Source: an uncultured Pelagibacteraceae bacterium (GTDB taxonomy: Bacteria > Pseudomonadota > Alphaproteobacteria > Pelagibacterales > Pelagibacteraceae). Taken from it: a DNA stretch of 64,000 nucleotides. The translations under genes and the position numbers were made by a program. The stretch covers positions 248,001-312,000 of the forward strand of contig CACIMN010000001.1 in the NCBI GenBank assembly GCA_902587755.1, written 5' to 3'. This document shows, piece after piece, positions 1-8,359 of this stretch. How positions within the stretch are numbered: position 1 is the first letter of the stretch; every line of letters begins with the position of its first letter. Below the pieces are notes generated by a model, which saw only the letters and a program-made list of their open reading frames with translations, was not told the DNA's origin and ran no database searches.

Positions 1-1
1 T

Positions 2-196
2 AAGAAAAAAATAACAGCCAGAATTATGGCTGATGGTAGTATTAAACATAATCAAGCAGAGGGTTCTATACACAAAGTTGCGGCTACTATTTTAGGAGCT
101 GAAAGTTGCAACGGATGGACTTTTTGGCACTGTGATATAAATGGACGAACTTATCCTATTGATTATCTAAGACAAAGATTAATTTCTAAAAATTAA
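2..196 (+). CDS. ccrM: CcrM-type DNA adenine methyltransferase, C-terminal fragment
   Basis: Only the last 64 codons lie in the window; the gene starts upstream. The reading frame beginning at base 2 ends at TAA 194-196 and contains GSIHKVAATI and NGWTFWHCD, which match the C-terminal DNA-recognition extension of the CcrM family (GANTC adenine-N6 methylases). In alphaproteobacteria this enzyme methylates GANTC sites in a cell-cycle dependent way. Its stop overlaps by three bases the stop of the convergent minus-strand monooxygenase gene. The catalytic domain cannot be checked here, so the family call rests on the tail and on the adjacent mutY, a common alphaproteobacterial arrangement. Confidence 0.85.
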   Translation, partial: KKKITARIMADGSIKHNQAEGSIHKVAATILGAESCNGWTFWHCDINGRTYPIDYLRQRLISKN

Positions 197-1335
197 CTTT
201 TATAAATTTTACCCAAATAACTTTCTAAAAATTTTTTATTTTTAGTTAATAGTTTTAAAAAAATATTTCTAAATATGATCATTATTGGATTTGATAAATG
301 GAACGCAAATTGATTAAAATTAGATCTACTTTTAATCATTTTTACTCTCTTTAATCTGATATCATGAAAATTATTATTATTAATTAAATATTCATATAAT
401 TCATTAGCCCCTTCAATTGATTGGGAAGCTCCCTGCGCAAATGAAGGTGAAAATGCAAAAAATGCATCTCCTAAAAGGAATATATTTTTTGGAGGATTAT
501 ATAAATTTTTACTTACATATATTGGAAATAATTTAATATTTTGAAGACTTTCCAAAAAACTTTGAGAAACTTTTTGAGATAATTTAAATTTAATATTTTT
601 TATAAAAGAACTCTCAGTAAAAAGATTATAGTTCTCTTGCTCATTTGAATTTAATTTATGTTTTAAAATGCCAATAAAATTTAAATTTTTATCATTACTA
701 ATTGGATAAACAACATAATGAAAATTCGGTCCTAAGAACAAAGAAATATTTTCTTCATTTAAATTTTGAAAATTTTCTTTCGATATATTTCCCCTAACAG
801 CAATCGTACCATTGTAAATTGGTTTTGATTTATTAGTTGAAATTAATAACTTCCCCTTAGAAAACACACCGTCTGAAATAATTAAGTAATCACAAGATAT
901 ATTATTTTTATCAAATATTAATTTTATTAAATCTTTATCGTAAACAATCTGTTCAATACTGTGGTTATATTTAATTATATCTTCGTTTATTTGTTTTTTT
1001 AAAAATTTAAGTAATTTTGATCTTTTCAATGTTGTGTATTTACAATCTTCAGAATTAAATTTTGAAATATCTAAGTCACAAATTTTTTTTGAATTTTTAA
1101 TTTCATAAAAATCAATTTTTTTTGGATTAAATTTTTCCTCTTCAGTGAAAGAAGTGAAGCCTATTTTATTTAAAAGCTTTACACTATTTACCGACAACTG
1201 AATTCCATAACCTTCTTCCATTTCTATTGAATTCCTTTTTTCATAAATCGTAACCTGATAATCTTTATGATCTTTGAATAAATTGGCAATAAACAAACCA
1301 GAAATTCCAGCACCAATTATTGCTATTTTTTTCAT
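193..1335 (-). CDS. FAD-dependent aromatic-ring monooxygenase family protein
   Basis: A 380-residue group A flavoprotein monooxygenase. The N-terminus has the Rossmann FAD motif GAGISG (residues 8-13) and the C-terminal third has the second FAD motif GDAFFAFSPSFAQGA. Length and motif order fit the UbiH / salicylate hydroxylase / PHBH superfamily, which hydroxylates aromatic substrates using NAD(P)H and O2. The start codon overlaps the mutY stop (ATGA type), so it is probably co-transcribed downstream of mutY. The GDAFFAFSP sequence departs from the usual GDAAH of ubiquinone hydroxylases, so I do not assign a Ubi role; the substrate is unknown. Confidence 0.75.
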   Translation of the reverse strand: MKKIAIIGAGISGLFIANLFKDHKDYQVTIYEKRNSIEMEEGYGIQLSVNSVKLLNKIGFTSFTEEEKFNPKKIDFYEIKNSKKICDLDISKFNSEDCKYTTLKRSKLLKFLKKQINEDIIKYNHSIEQIVYDKDLIKLIFDKNNISCDYLIISDGVFSKGKLLISTNKSKPIYNGTIAVRGNISKENFQNLNEENISLFLGPNFHYVVYPISNDKNLNFIGILKHKLNSNEQENYNLFTESSFIKNIKFKLSQKVSQSFLESLQNIKLFPIYVSKNLYNPPKNIFLLGDAFFAFSPSFAQGASQSIEGANELYEYLINNNNFHDIRLKRVKMIKSRSNFNQFAFHLSNPIMIIFRNIFLKLLTKNKKFLESYLGKIYKS

Positions 1336-2318
1336 TTATGACTTTCTAAAAATTTAACTATCTTTTTTGTAAATGTAGGCAGTGTATAATTCTGAAGCTT
1401 CGTTGGATCAATCCAATAATTATTTTTATTTAAATTATATTTATTTTTAAATTCAATTTTAATATTCATACTCATATTAGACATTTTAAAATTCAAATCT
1501 TTGTCAAAATTTTTAGGATTATTTACTTCCTCCATCGGGAAGATATTAAAATTTTTCAAAAAATTAAATTTTTTATTTTTGATTAATAAATAGTGATTAT
1601 TTTTTTTATAAACATTTAGCTTGTAAAAAGTTTCTTTATCTTTTTTTTTAAATTTTACTAAATCAAAATTTTTATTTTTAAATGATTTGCATTTTTTTAC
1701 TAATGGACAGTTCTTACAAATAGGACTAACAGGTTTACAAATTAGTGCTCCTAATTCCATTAAAGCTTGAGCATAATCACTAGATCTTTTGATAGATGTT
1801 CCAAATATTTTTTTCTTCTCGTGTAAATTTTCTTTTTTTATTTGATCTTGTTTTTTTAAATATAAATATCTCTTTAGTACTCTTTCAATATTACCATCTA
1901 GAGGAATTATTGGTTCATTGAATGCAATTGCAGAAATTGCACTTGCTGTATAATCTCCAATACCTGGAAGAGACTTTAAATCTACAAAATTTCTAGGTAT
2001 TTTTTTATTAAATTTTTTAACAACTATTTGAGCTGTTTTTTTTAAATTTCTTACTCTTGAATAGTATCCAAGACCCTCCCAAAGTTTTATTAATTTTCTA
2101 TCATCATATTTAGATAATTTTTCAATTGTAGGAATATTTTTTATAAATCTGATAAAGTAAGGTATTACCGTTACAACTTGGGTTTGCTGCAACATAAATT
2201 CACTTACTAAAGTGTAGTATTGCTTTTTTGTTTGAGAAACATTCTTTCTCCAAGGTAAAGATCTTTTATTTAAATCATACCAATTAAGAATAATATTTGT
2301 TATTATTGGATCTTTCAT
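1332..2318 (-). CDS. mutY: A/G-specific adenine DNA glycosylase MutY
   Basis: Removes adenine mispaired with 8-oxoguanine in base excision repair. The helix-hairpin-helix LPGIGDYTA is followed by the catalytic-Asp segment IIPLDGNIERVLKR. An iron-sulfur cluster loop follows (C-x6-C-x2-C-x5-C, in CKPVSPICKNCPLVKKC), and a divergent NUDIX-like C-terminal domain completes the protein. I start it at the ATG at 2318 (MKDPIITN), because an upstream extension would run into the 5' end of the divergent gene at 2319 and adds a sequence unlike the family. The two divergent start codons then touch with no base between them. The last bases overlap the start of the flavin monooxygenase. Confidence 0.93.
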   Translation of the reverse strand: MKDPIITNIILNWYDLNKRSLPWRKNVSQTKKQYYTLVSEFMLQQTQVVTVIPYFIRFIKNIPTIEKLSKYDDRKLIKLWEGLGYYSRVRNLKKTAQIVVKKFNKKIPRNFVDLKSLPGIGDYTASAISAIAFNEPIIPLDGNIERVLKRYLYLKKQDQIKKENLHEKKKIFGTSIKRSSDYAQALMELGALICKPVSPICKNCPLVKKCKSFKNKNFDLVKFKKKDKETFYKLNVYKKNNHYLLIKNKKFNFLKNFNIFPMEEVNNPKNFDKDLNFKMSNMSMNIKIEFKNKYNLNKNNYWIDPTKLQNYTLPTFTKKIVKFLESHK

Positions 2319-2807
2319 ATGCAATCTAAAAATAATACTAAGCAGAGAAACGCTAGCATTCAAGGATTAAGATCTTTCAAAGACACTTTGCCAAAAAATA
2401 TCAAAAAAATAATAAATAAAAAAGGTCATGTATATTCAGAAACGCTGAGCAATTGGAAATATTTAGTTGGAGGCGAATTATTTAAAATTTGCTATCCAAA
2501 AACATTTAAAAATTCAAATAAATTTGGTGTTAGCACGTTAGTGGTTATGGTAAAGCGAGGACACGAGGTTGACGTAGAATATTCAAAAAAAGATATTTTA
2601 GATAAAATGAATAATTTTTTTGGCTATTCTGTTGTTGAAAAGCTTAAATTTATAAGCTTTGATGATGAACATGAAATGACCGGCTCTAATGATACAAAAG
2701 TTAAAAATGTGGCAATTAGTAAATATCAAGATAAAATTAAAAATGTTAAAAATGAAAAAATTAAAAAATCATTAACAGAGTTGACCAGAGTTTTTAGAGA
2801 GAAATGA
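2319..2807 (+). CDS. DUF721 / DciA-like protein
   Basis: A 162-residue protein whose middle (about residues 20-115) matches DUF721, the family of DciA, which assists loading of the replicative helicase in bacteria lacking DnaC. Visible family features are the TLSNWKYLVGGELFKICYP block and the strand-rich VSTLVVMVKRGHEVDVEY followed by a helix. The C-terminal 50 residues are Lys/Asp-rich and probably disordered. Its place between mutY and dsbA-smc is the usual alphaproteobacterial one. The start abuts the mutY start codon (CATATG), and the stop overlaps the next start. The helicase-loader role is inferred from family, not shown here. Confidence 0.8.
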   Translation: MQSKNNTKQRNASIQGLRSFKDTLPKNIKKIINKKGHVYSETLSNWKYLVGGELFKICYPKTFKNSNKFGVSTLVVMVKRGHEVDVEYSKKDILDKMNNFFGYSVVEKLKFISFDDEHEMTGSNDTKVKNVAISKYQDKIKNVKNEKIKKSLTELTRVFREK

Positions 2808-3382
2808 AAAAAATTATATTTTTATTATTCATATTTTTTACTACTGCCTTAAATTTGCAAGCTGAGGAAATAAAAAGGATAACTGTTGGTAGCAAAGATG
2901 CAAAAATAACTATTATAGCTTTTGAGTCATTAACTTGTAGTCATTGTGCTAATTTTCATAAAAATGTTTACCCTCAATTAAAGGAAGAGTTTCTTGATAA
3001 AGGAATTGCCAAAATTGAATTTAGACATTTTCCGTTAGACATAGCTGCCTTTAATGCATCAAAAGTTTCTCAGTGTAAAAATGACGGAAATACAGATATC
3101 CTTGAAAGTTTATACGCTAACCAACAAAAATGGGTTAAAGGAAGTTCAATAGAGGAAGCAAATAAAAATTTACAAAAATTTTTAAAAAATGAAGGATTTA
3201 CAATTGATTTTGATTCATGCGTAAACAATAAAGAAATTGAGGATTTTGTATTAAACGATCGAATCGATGGAGCAAAGAACTTCAATGTGAACGCAACTCC
3301 TACGATAATTATCAACAATAAAAAATTTGAAAAACCCTTAAATTATAAAAATTTAAAAAAAGCACTAGAAAAACTGATATAA
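2804..3382 (+). CDS. DsbA-family periplasmic thiol oxidoreductase
   Basis: A 192-residue secreted thioredoxin-fold protein. It has a signal peptide at residues 1-20 (Lys-Lys, then a hydrophobic core, then LQAEE). The active site is CSHC (Cys45, Cys48) in LTCSHCANFH, and a cis-proline loop follows in NATPTIIINN near the C-terminus. The CxxC with a large helical insertion is typical of DsbA/BdbD-like disulfide oxidases of alphaproteobacteria. The gene overlaps the DUF721 gene (ATGA) and lies 8 bases before smc, so all three are probably one transcript. A second cysteine pair (QCKND, DSCVNN) could form a structural or regulatory disulfide. Confidence 0.88.
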   Translation: MKKIIFLLFIFFTTALNLQAEEIKRITVGSKDAKITIIAFESLTCSHCANFHKNVYPQLKEEFLDKGIAKIEFRHFPLDIAAFNASKVSQCKNDGNTDILESLYANQQKWVKGSSIEEANKNLQKFLKNEGFTIDFDSCVNNKEIEDFVLNDRIDGAKNFNVNATPTIIINNKKFEKPLNYKNLKKALEKLI

Positions 3383-3390
3383 GTTAGTGC

Positions 3391-5964
3391 ATGGAGTTTA
3401 AAAAAATCCAATTAAACGGATTTAAATCTTTTGCTGAAAAAACCAACTTCTTAATTGAAGACGGTCTTACTGGTATTGTAGGTCCTAACGGCTGTGGAAA
3501 GTCTAATATTGTAGAGTCTTTGAGATGGGTAATGGGAGAGACCTCTGCAAAAAGTATGCGTGGGTCTGGTATGGAGGATGTTATATTTTCAGGGACATCA
3601 AACAAAGCATCAAAAAATATTGCAGAAGTATCAATAGAGGTCGAAAACAAAGATGAAGAAGGTCCAATTCAATACCGTAAATTAGAACAAATACAAGTTA
3701 GAAGAAAAATAGAAAAAGATAAAGGGTCTAAATTTTACATTAATGATAAAGAAGTAAGAGCGAGAGATGCACAGATGTTTTTTGCTGATCTTTCGACTGG
3801 TGCGCACTCTCCATCTATGATTAGTCAAGGAAGAATTGGTGCATTAGTAACTGCGAAACCTACAGATAGACGGGCTATTTTGGAGGAAGCTGCAGGAATA
3901 TCCGGTTTACATGTTAGAAGACATGAGGCTGAATTAAGATTAGGTGCGGCTGAGAATAATTTAAAAAGAGCGGATGAACTAAAGAGACAGCAAGAAAAAC
4001 AATTAGCAAATCTTCAAAAACAAGCTGAAGAAGCAACGAAATACAAACTAATTTCAGATCAAATAAAAAAAATTGAAGCAGGTTTATATTATTTAAAGCT
4101 GTTAGAAATAGATAAAGAAATTAGAATAGAAAATGAAATTAATACTGAGGCAGAAGGAGAAGTAGAAGGATTTAATAACAAAATATCTGAGTTAGAAAAT
4201 TCAATTAAAACTTATACAGATAAAGTAAATCCATTGAGAGAGAAAAATATAGAAAATTTATCAAGGATACAAAGACTTAATTTAGAGCTTCAAAGTTTAG
4301 ATGAAGAAAATACAAGAATTCAAGATGAGATAGAAAGCATCAAAAAATCAATTCAAACACTTGATGATGATATCACGAGAGAAAAAGGGATAATCATAGA
4401 CGCTAACTCTAATGAAAAAAGATTGAAAGAAGAGAAAACTGAATTAATTGAGACAGACTCTAAGTATTTTGAAACAGAAAAATTATCTAATGAAGAGTTA
4501 GAAAATGCAAAAAATAGACTTAAAGAAGAACAAAAATCTGTTGATGAAGTTGTAAACAGTTTAGCCGAAGAATCTGTAAATATAAGTATTGGTCCTATAA
4601 GGAATGTAAAAAGTACTATTTCAAGAGTAAAAGAATTAATAGATAGTAATGAAATAAACCAAGCGGTAACACTTCTTGATAGATGTAATATGGAACTAGA
4701 TAATTTTTTAAATGATTTAAAAAATGAGAAATCTAGAAGTGAGTTATTAGGGGTAAGTGAAAAATCAGAAAATATAAAATTACTCCAAGAAAAATATGCC
4801 GATGCGTATAGTAAAAATCAATCAATTAAAAATGAGTCTATAAAAAGAAATGAAAGAATTAAAACTATTGAAACTGAAATTGAGAGTTGGAAAAATTTGT
4901 TAACTAACTCAGAAAAGATGGTCAATGAACTAACACAAAGAAAAGAAAAATTATCAAAACAATTAAGTGATTTAGAAAACCAACCTAGAGAACAAGCTGA
5001 AAGAAAAGGTCAAATTTCAGAAAATTTAAGAATTTCAGATAAAGAAAAAATTGATAATGAAGCGATTATAGACGAAACTGACCAAAAAATTGAAATGTTA
5101 AGAACACAATTGAATGAAATACAAGAGCAATCAATTCAAATCAGAGAAAGAAAAGCAAGCTCAGGAGCCACAATTGAAGGTCTGCAAAAAAGAAAAAATG
5201 ATCTGCTTGATAGAATTAGTTCTGAGCTAAATTTGAACGAAGATAATATTTTAGAAAATTCAAATTTAAACGGAGTAGAAGAACTTCCAAATCCAGTTGA
5301 TCAAGAAGATGCTCTGGACAAGAAAAAACAAGAAAGAGAAAAATTAGGATCTGTAAATTTAAAAGCAGATGAAGAAACAAATAAATATGAAGAAGAGATT
5401 AAAAAAATGGAACAGGATCGTACTGATCTTGTCACTGCTATCGTGAAACTGAAAGATAGCATAAATGAACTTAATCAAAAAGGAAGGGAAAGATTGATTG
5501 AAGCTTTTGAAAAAGTTAATAGAAAATTTAATGAAGTTTATACAAAACTTTTCAATGGTGGAAATGCCAAATTAGAATTAGTGGACTCTGATGATCCACT
5601 TGAAGCAGGTTTAGAAATGTTAGTTAGTCCTCCGGGAAAAAGACTTCAATCTATAACTTTGTTATCTGGAGGTGAACAAGCATTAACTGCGCTCTCTTTA
5701 ATTTTTGCAGTATTTTTAACAAACCCTTCACCTATATGTGTATTAGATGAGGTTGATGCACCGCTTGACGATGCTAACGTAACAAGATTTTGTAATCTAC
5801 TTGAGGAATTAATAAAAATAACCAATACCAAATTCATAATTGTAACTCATCATGCTTTAACCATGTCAAAAATGAACAGACTATATGGGGTGACTATGCC
5901 TCAAAAAGGAATTAGTCAGCTTGTGGCTGTTGATTTACAAAAAGCAGAGAGTATGGTTGCTTAA
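3391..5964 (+). CDS. smc: Chromosome segregation ATPase Smc, short form
   Basis: The SMC condensin ATPase, which organises and segregates the chromosome. Walker A is GPNGCGKS (residues 31-38), the ABC signature is LSGGEQ (758-763), and Walker B is CVLDEVDAP (783-791). Between the head halves lies almost pure coiled coil rich in Glu/Lys. At 857 residues it is about 300 shorter than typical bacterial Smc (around 1150-1190), and I cannot recognise a globular hinge. The middle holds instead a short segment near residues 395-445 (IGPIRNVKSTISRVKELI) that breaks the heptad pattern. No frameshift or stop explains the loss. It lies 9 bases upstream of atpI. Confidence 0.92.
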   Translation: MEFKKIQLNGFKSFAEKTNFLIEDGLTGIVGPNGCGKSNIVESLRWVMGETSAKSMRGSGMEDVIFSGTSNKASKNIAEVSIEVENKDEEGPIQYRKLEQIQVRRKIEKDKGSKFYINDKEVRARDAQMFFADLSTGAHSPSMISQGRIGALVTAKPTDRRAILEEAAGISGLHVRRHEAELRLGAAENNLKRADELKRQQEKQLANLQKQAEEATKYKLISDQIKKIEAGLYYLKLLEIDKEIRIENEINTEAEGEVEGFNNKISELENSIKTYTDKVNPLREKNIENLSRIQRLNLELQSLDEENTRIQDEIESIKKSIQTLDDDITREKGIIIDANSNEKRLKEEKTELIETDSKYFETEKLSNEELENAKNRLKEEQKSVDEVVNSLAEESVNISIGPIRNVKSTISRVKELIDSNEINQAVTLLDRCNMELDNFLNDLKNEKSRSELLGVSEKSENIKLLQEKYADAYSKNQSIKNESIKRNERIKTIETEIESWKNLLTNSEKMVNELTQRKEKLSKQLSDLENQPREQAERKGQISENLRISDKEKIDNEAIIDETDQKIEMLRTQLNEIQEQSIQIRERKASSGATIEGLQKRKNDLLDRISSELNLNEDNILENSNLNGVEELPNPVDQEDALDKKKQEREKLGSVNLKADEETNKYEEEIKKMEQDRTDLVTAIVKLKDSINELNQKGRERLIEAFEKVNRKFNEVYTKLFNGGNAKLELVDSDDPLEAGLEMLVSPPGKRLQSITLLSGGEQALTALSLIFAVFLTNPSPICVLDEVDAPLDDANVTRFCNLLEELIKITNTKFIIVTHHALTMSKMNRLYGVTMPQKGISQLVAVDLQKAESMVA

Positions 5965-5973
5965 ACTATATAA

Positions 5974-6249
5974 ATGCCAAAAGACCCTTTCAAAAATCGC
6001 TTAGAGATTGCAAAAAGTAAGATTTCAAAGAAAAATCTTTACAATAAGAAGAATGACCCCACACCTATTGGAACTGCATTCAAATTGAGCACAGAACTTG
6101 TGTCTGCAGTGGCTGTGGGGACAATTATTGGGTTTATTTTTGACAAGACCTTTGGTACTAAACCTTGGTTTATATTAATATTTTTTTTTGTTGGTGTGGT
6201 TGCTGGAATAACAAATGTGGTTAGATCTGCAAAAAAAATGCAAAAATAG
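5974..6249 (+). CDS. atpI: ATP synthase Fo accessory subunit I
   Basis: A 91-residue protein with a charged N-terminus and two predicted membrane helices (roughly residues 39-56 and 65-82) separated by a short FDKTFGTKPW turn. This is the pattern of AtpI/AtpQ, which helps assemble the c ring or binds Mg2+ in Fo operons. It is the first gene of the Fo set, 9 bases after smc and 9 bases before atpB. No obvious promoter separates it from smc, so the Fo genes may be read from the smc transcript as well as from promoters inside smc. Confidence 0.85.
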   Translation: MPKDPFKNRLEIAKSKISKKNLYNKKNDPTPIGTAFKLSTELVSAVAVGTIIGFIFDKTFGTKPWFILIFFFVGVVAGITNVVRSAKKMQK

Positions 6250-6258
6250 ATAAGTATT

Positions 6259-6993
6259 ATGGCAGCAAATCCTATGTCTCAATTCGACGTTTATAGAATT
6301 GGACCAGAAATTAAAGTTGGAGCATTCGACATATCGTTTACAAACGCAAGTTTGTTTATGATTTTAAGCACTGTATCTATTTTATTAATCTTTAATTTAG
6401 GATCAAAAAAAAATTCAATATTACCAAACAAAATTCAACTGTTAGCAGAACTTAGCTATACCTTTGTGTCCAAAATGATTAGCGATACAGCTGGATCAAA
6501 AGCTAAACCATACTTTGCATTTATATTTTCTCTATTCATGTTTGTTTTATTTTGTAACATGTTTGGTATGATACCTTATACTTTCACTGTAACCAGTCAT
6601 ATCATTGTAACATTTGTGCTTGCAGCATTCATATTCATTGGAGTGACTGTGATTGGGTTTATTAAACATGGGTTTGGATATTTAAAATTATTTGTTCCAA
6701 GTGGAGTACCTGCAGTGTTGCTCCCTTTGATTGTTGTTATAGAAATTATTTCTTATTTAAGTAGACCTATAAGTTTATCAGTTAGATTATTTGCAAATAT
6801 GATGGCTGGTCATACGATGATGAAAGTTTTCGGGGGCTTTGTAATAAGCCTTGGAATAGTAGGTGGATGGCTTCCACTAAGTTTTTCGGTTGCGTTAACA
6901 GGTTTGGAGATCTTAGTTGCTTTTCTTCAAGCTTATGTTTTTGCAATCTTAACCTGCATCTATTTAAATGATGCATTAAATTTACACCATTAA
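6259..6993 (+). CDS. atpB: ATP synthase Fo subunit a
   Basis: The 244-residue membrane stator subunit that carries protons to and from the c ring. Five or more hydrophobic helices are visible. The essential arginine lies in LSVRLFANMMAGH in the penultimate helix region, and the C-terminus LTGLEILVAFLQAYVF is the conserved last helix. The length is normal for alphaproteobacterial subunit a. It sits between atpI and atpE, as in other alphaproteobacteria, where the F1 genes lie in a separate operon; no F1 genes are in this window. Confidence 0.97.
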   Translation: MAANPMSQFDVYRIGPEIKVGAFDISFTNASLFMILSTVSILLIFNLGSKKNSILPNKIQLLAELSYTFVSKMISDTAGSKAKPYFAFIFSLFMFVLFCNMFGMIPYTFTVTSHIIVTFVLAAFIFIGVTVIGFIKHGFGYLKLFVPSGVPAVLLPLIVVIEIISYLSRPISLSVRLFANMMAGHTMMKVFGGFVISLGIVGGWLPLSFSVALTGLEILVAFLQAYVFAILTCIYLNDALNLHH

Positions 6994-7010
6994 CAACAGA
7001 GGAGGATATA

Positions 7011-7238
7011 ATGGAATTAGAAGCAGCAAAAATGATCGGAGCAGGTTTAGCAGCAATTGCTTTAGCTGGAGCCGGTGTTGGTATCGGAATAATTTTTGGA
7101 AATTATTTGTCAGGTGCAATGAGAAATCCATCTGCAGCACAAAAACAATTTCCTAACTTGCTTTTAGGTTTCGCTCTTGCGGAAGCTACAGGATTATTCG
7201 GATTGGTAGTTGCGTTAATCATTCTCTTTGCATTTTAA
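7011..7238 (+). CDS. atpE: ATP synthase Fo subunit c
   Basis: A 75-residue hairpin of two membrane helices with the polar loop RNPSAAQKQ and the ion-binding carboxylate Glu58 in ALAEATGLFG. The first helix (GAGVGIGIIFG) has no glutamine at the position used by sodium-binding c rings, so proton coupling is expected (inference). A strong ribosome-binding site, GAGGAGG, lies 8 bases before the ATG; it is the clearest one in this operon and fits the need for many c copies per complex. Confidence 0.97.
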   Translation: MELEAAKMIGAGLAAIALAGAGVGIGIIFGNYLSGAMRNPSAAQKQFPNLLLGFALAEATGLFGLVVALIILFAF

Positions 7239-7242
7239 ATTG

Positions 7243-7833
7243 ATGATTAAAAAGATATATTTTCAGTCAATATTTTTTAGCCTCTTTTTTATAAAAGAAG
7301 CTTTTGCAGCTGAAAGCGGAGGTATGCCTCAATTAAATCCAGAATTTTGGGTTTCTCAAATTTTTTGGCTAATACTTACTTTTAGTATTATGTATGTAGT
7401 TTTATCTAAACTAATACTACCAAAAATTAGCAACAACTTAGAGTCGAGAAAATCTCAAATATTAGAAAATATTGAGGCTGCTGAGAAACAAAGAGAAGAT
7501 AGTGATGCAAAACTAAAAGAATACGATGAAATTATATCTAAAAGCAAACTTGAGGCTAATAGTATTTTCAATCAAGCAAGAGAAAAAGCACTTAAAGACA
7601 TTGGTGCAAAAAGAGAAATACTTGATAAGCAAATAGATAATGAAATTGCTGAGGCTGAAAAAGAAATAGATGCATTAAAAAAAAATGCGCCAGATAAAAT
7701 AAATAAAATTGCTATTGAGACTTCATCTGAGTTATTGCAAAAACTAATTGGAGCTGAAGTAAATAACAGTAGTATATCTGCAATTGTTGACGATCTATAT
7801 AAAAGAAATGGAGATAAATACTATGGCAATTGA
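7243..7833 (+). CDS. atpF': ATP synthase Fo subunit b'
   Basis: A 196-residue peripheral-stalk subunit with a hydrophobic N-terminus followed by a membrane helix (FWLILTFSIMYVVLSKLILP) and then a long charged coiled coil. Alphaproteobacteria encode two different b subunits; this first copy, with its extra N-terminal hydrophobic stretch, is b'. I use the ATG at 7243; an upstream in-frame TTG at 7228 would begin inside atpE. The 3' end overlaps the next gene by 11 bases, suggesting coupled translation of b' and b. Confidence 0.92.
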   Translation: MIKKIYFQSIFFSLFFIKEAFAAESGGMPQLNPEFWVSQIFWLILTFSIMYVVLSKLILPKISNNLESRKSQILENIEAAEKQREDSDAKLKEYDEIISKSKLEANSIFNQAREKALKDIGAKREILDKQIDNEIAEAEKEIDALKKNAPDKINKIAIETSSELLQKLIGAEVNNSSISAIVDDLYKRNGDKYYGN

Positions 7834-8320
7834 TGCAACATTTTGGGTAGCCGTATCATTTATTATTTTTTTTGGAGCGTTAATTTACCTTAAAATTCCT
7901 CAAAAAATTTCTGAAATGTTAGATAAAATGATATCTGATATTAAAAATGAAATTGATGAAAGTGAAAAATTAAGAACTGAGGCAAAAACACTATTAGATA
8001 ACTCCCAAAAAAAATTAGATACAGCTCAATCTGTTAGTAGTGAAATTCTTGAAAACGCCAAAAAAGATGCAGATAGATTAATAATTGAGATGAATGATAA
8101 GTTTCATAAATCATCAGAAATTAAAAAAAATTTAGCTGAAAATAAAATAAGTCAGATGAAAGAAGCGGCTTTAAAAGAAATTAAGGATGCATCAATAAAA
8201 ATTGCAGTGGACTCAGTTAAAAAAATAATAACTACATCTGTAGACAAGTCAAAATTAGACGCTGTGTTTCAAAAAAATTTAGATGAAACTAAAGCAGAGT
8301 TAAAAAAAATTAAATCATAA
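7823..8320 (+). CDS. atpF: ATP synthase Fo subunit b
   Basis: A 165-residue second stalk subunit with an N-terminal membrane helix (TFWVAVSFIIFFGALIYL) followed by a Lys/Glu coiled coil with DAS-like repeats that dimerises with b' and binds F1. The start at the ATG at 7823 (MAIDATFW) matches the family N-terminus and has GGAG 9 bases upstream; the longer reading from 7784 would add residues read from inside b'. It is the last Fo gene, with 39 bases before crtI. Confidence 0.92.
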   Translation: MAIDATFWVAVSFIIFFGALIYLKIPQKISEMLDKMISDIKNEIDESEKLRTEAKTLLDNSQKKLDTAQSVSSEILENAKKDADRLIIEMNDKFHKSSEIKKNLAENKISQMKEAALKEIKDASIKIAVDSVKKIITTSVDKSKLDAVFQKNLDETKAELKKIKS

Positions 8321-8359
8321 TACACTTACAATTTTTCAAAAAAGCTATAAATTATTAAA

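Noticed and set aside
1332-2363. Longer MutY reading starting at 2363
   Set aside because: The extra 15 residues match no family sequence and would overlap the divergent DUF721 gene; the ATG at 2318 gives the standard N-terminus.
3391-5964. Smc shortened by a frameshift or internal deletion error
   Set aside because: The frame is open from the N-terminal to the C-terminal head with continuous coiled-coil sequence, so an assembly frameshift is not the cause; a true deletion remains possible and is discussed in the findings.
8321-8359. A sigma-70 promoter between atpF and crtI
   Set aside because: TTACAA and TATAAA are present but only 14 bases apart, and such matches are common in this AT-rich sequence.
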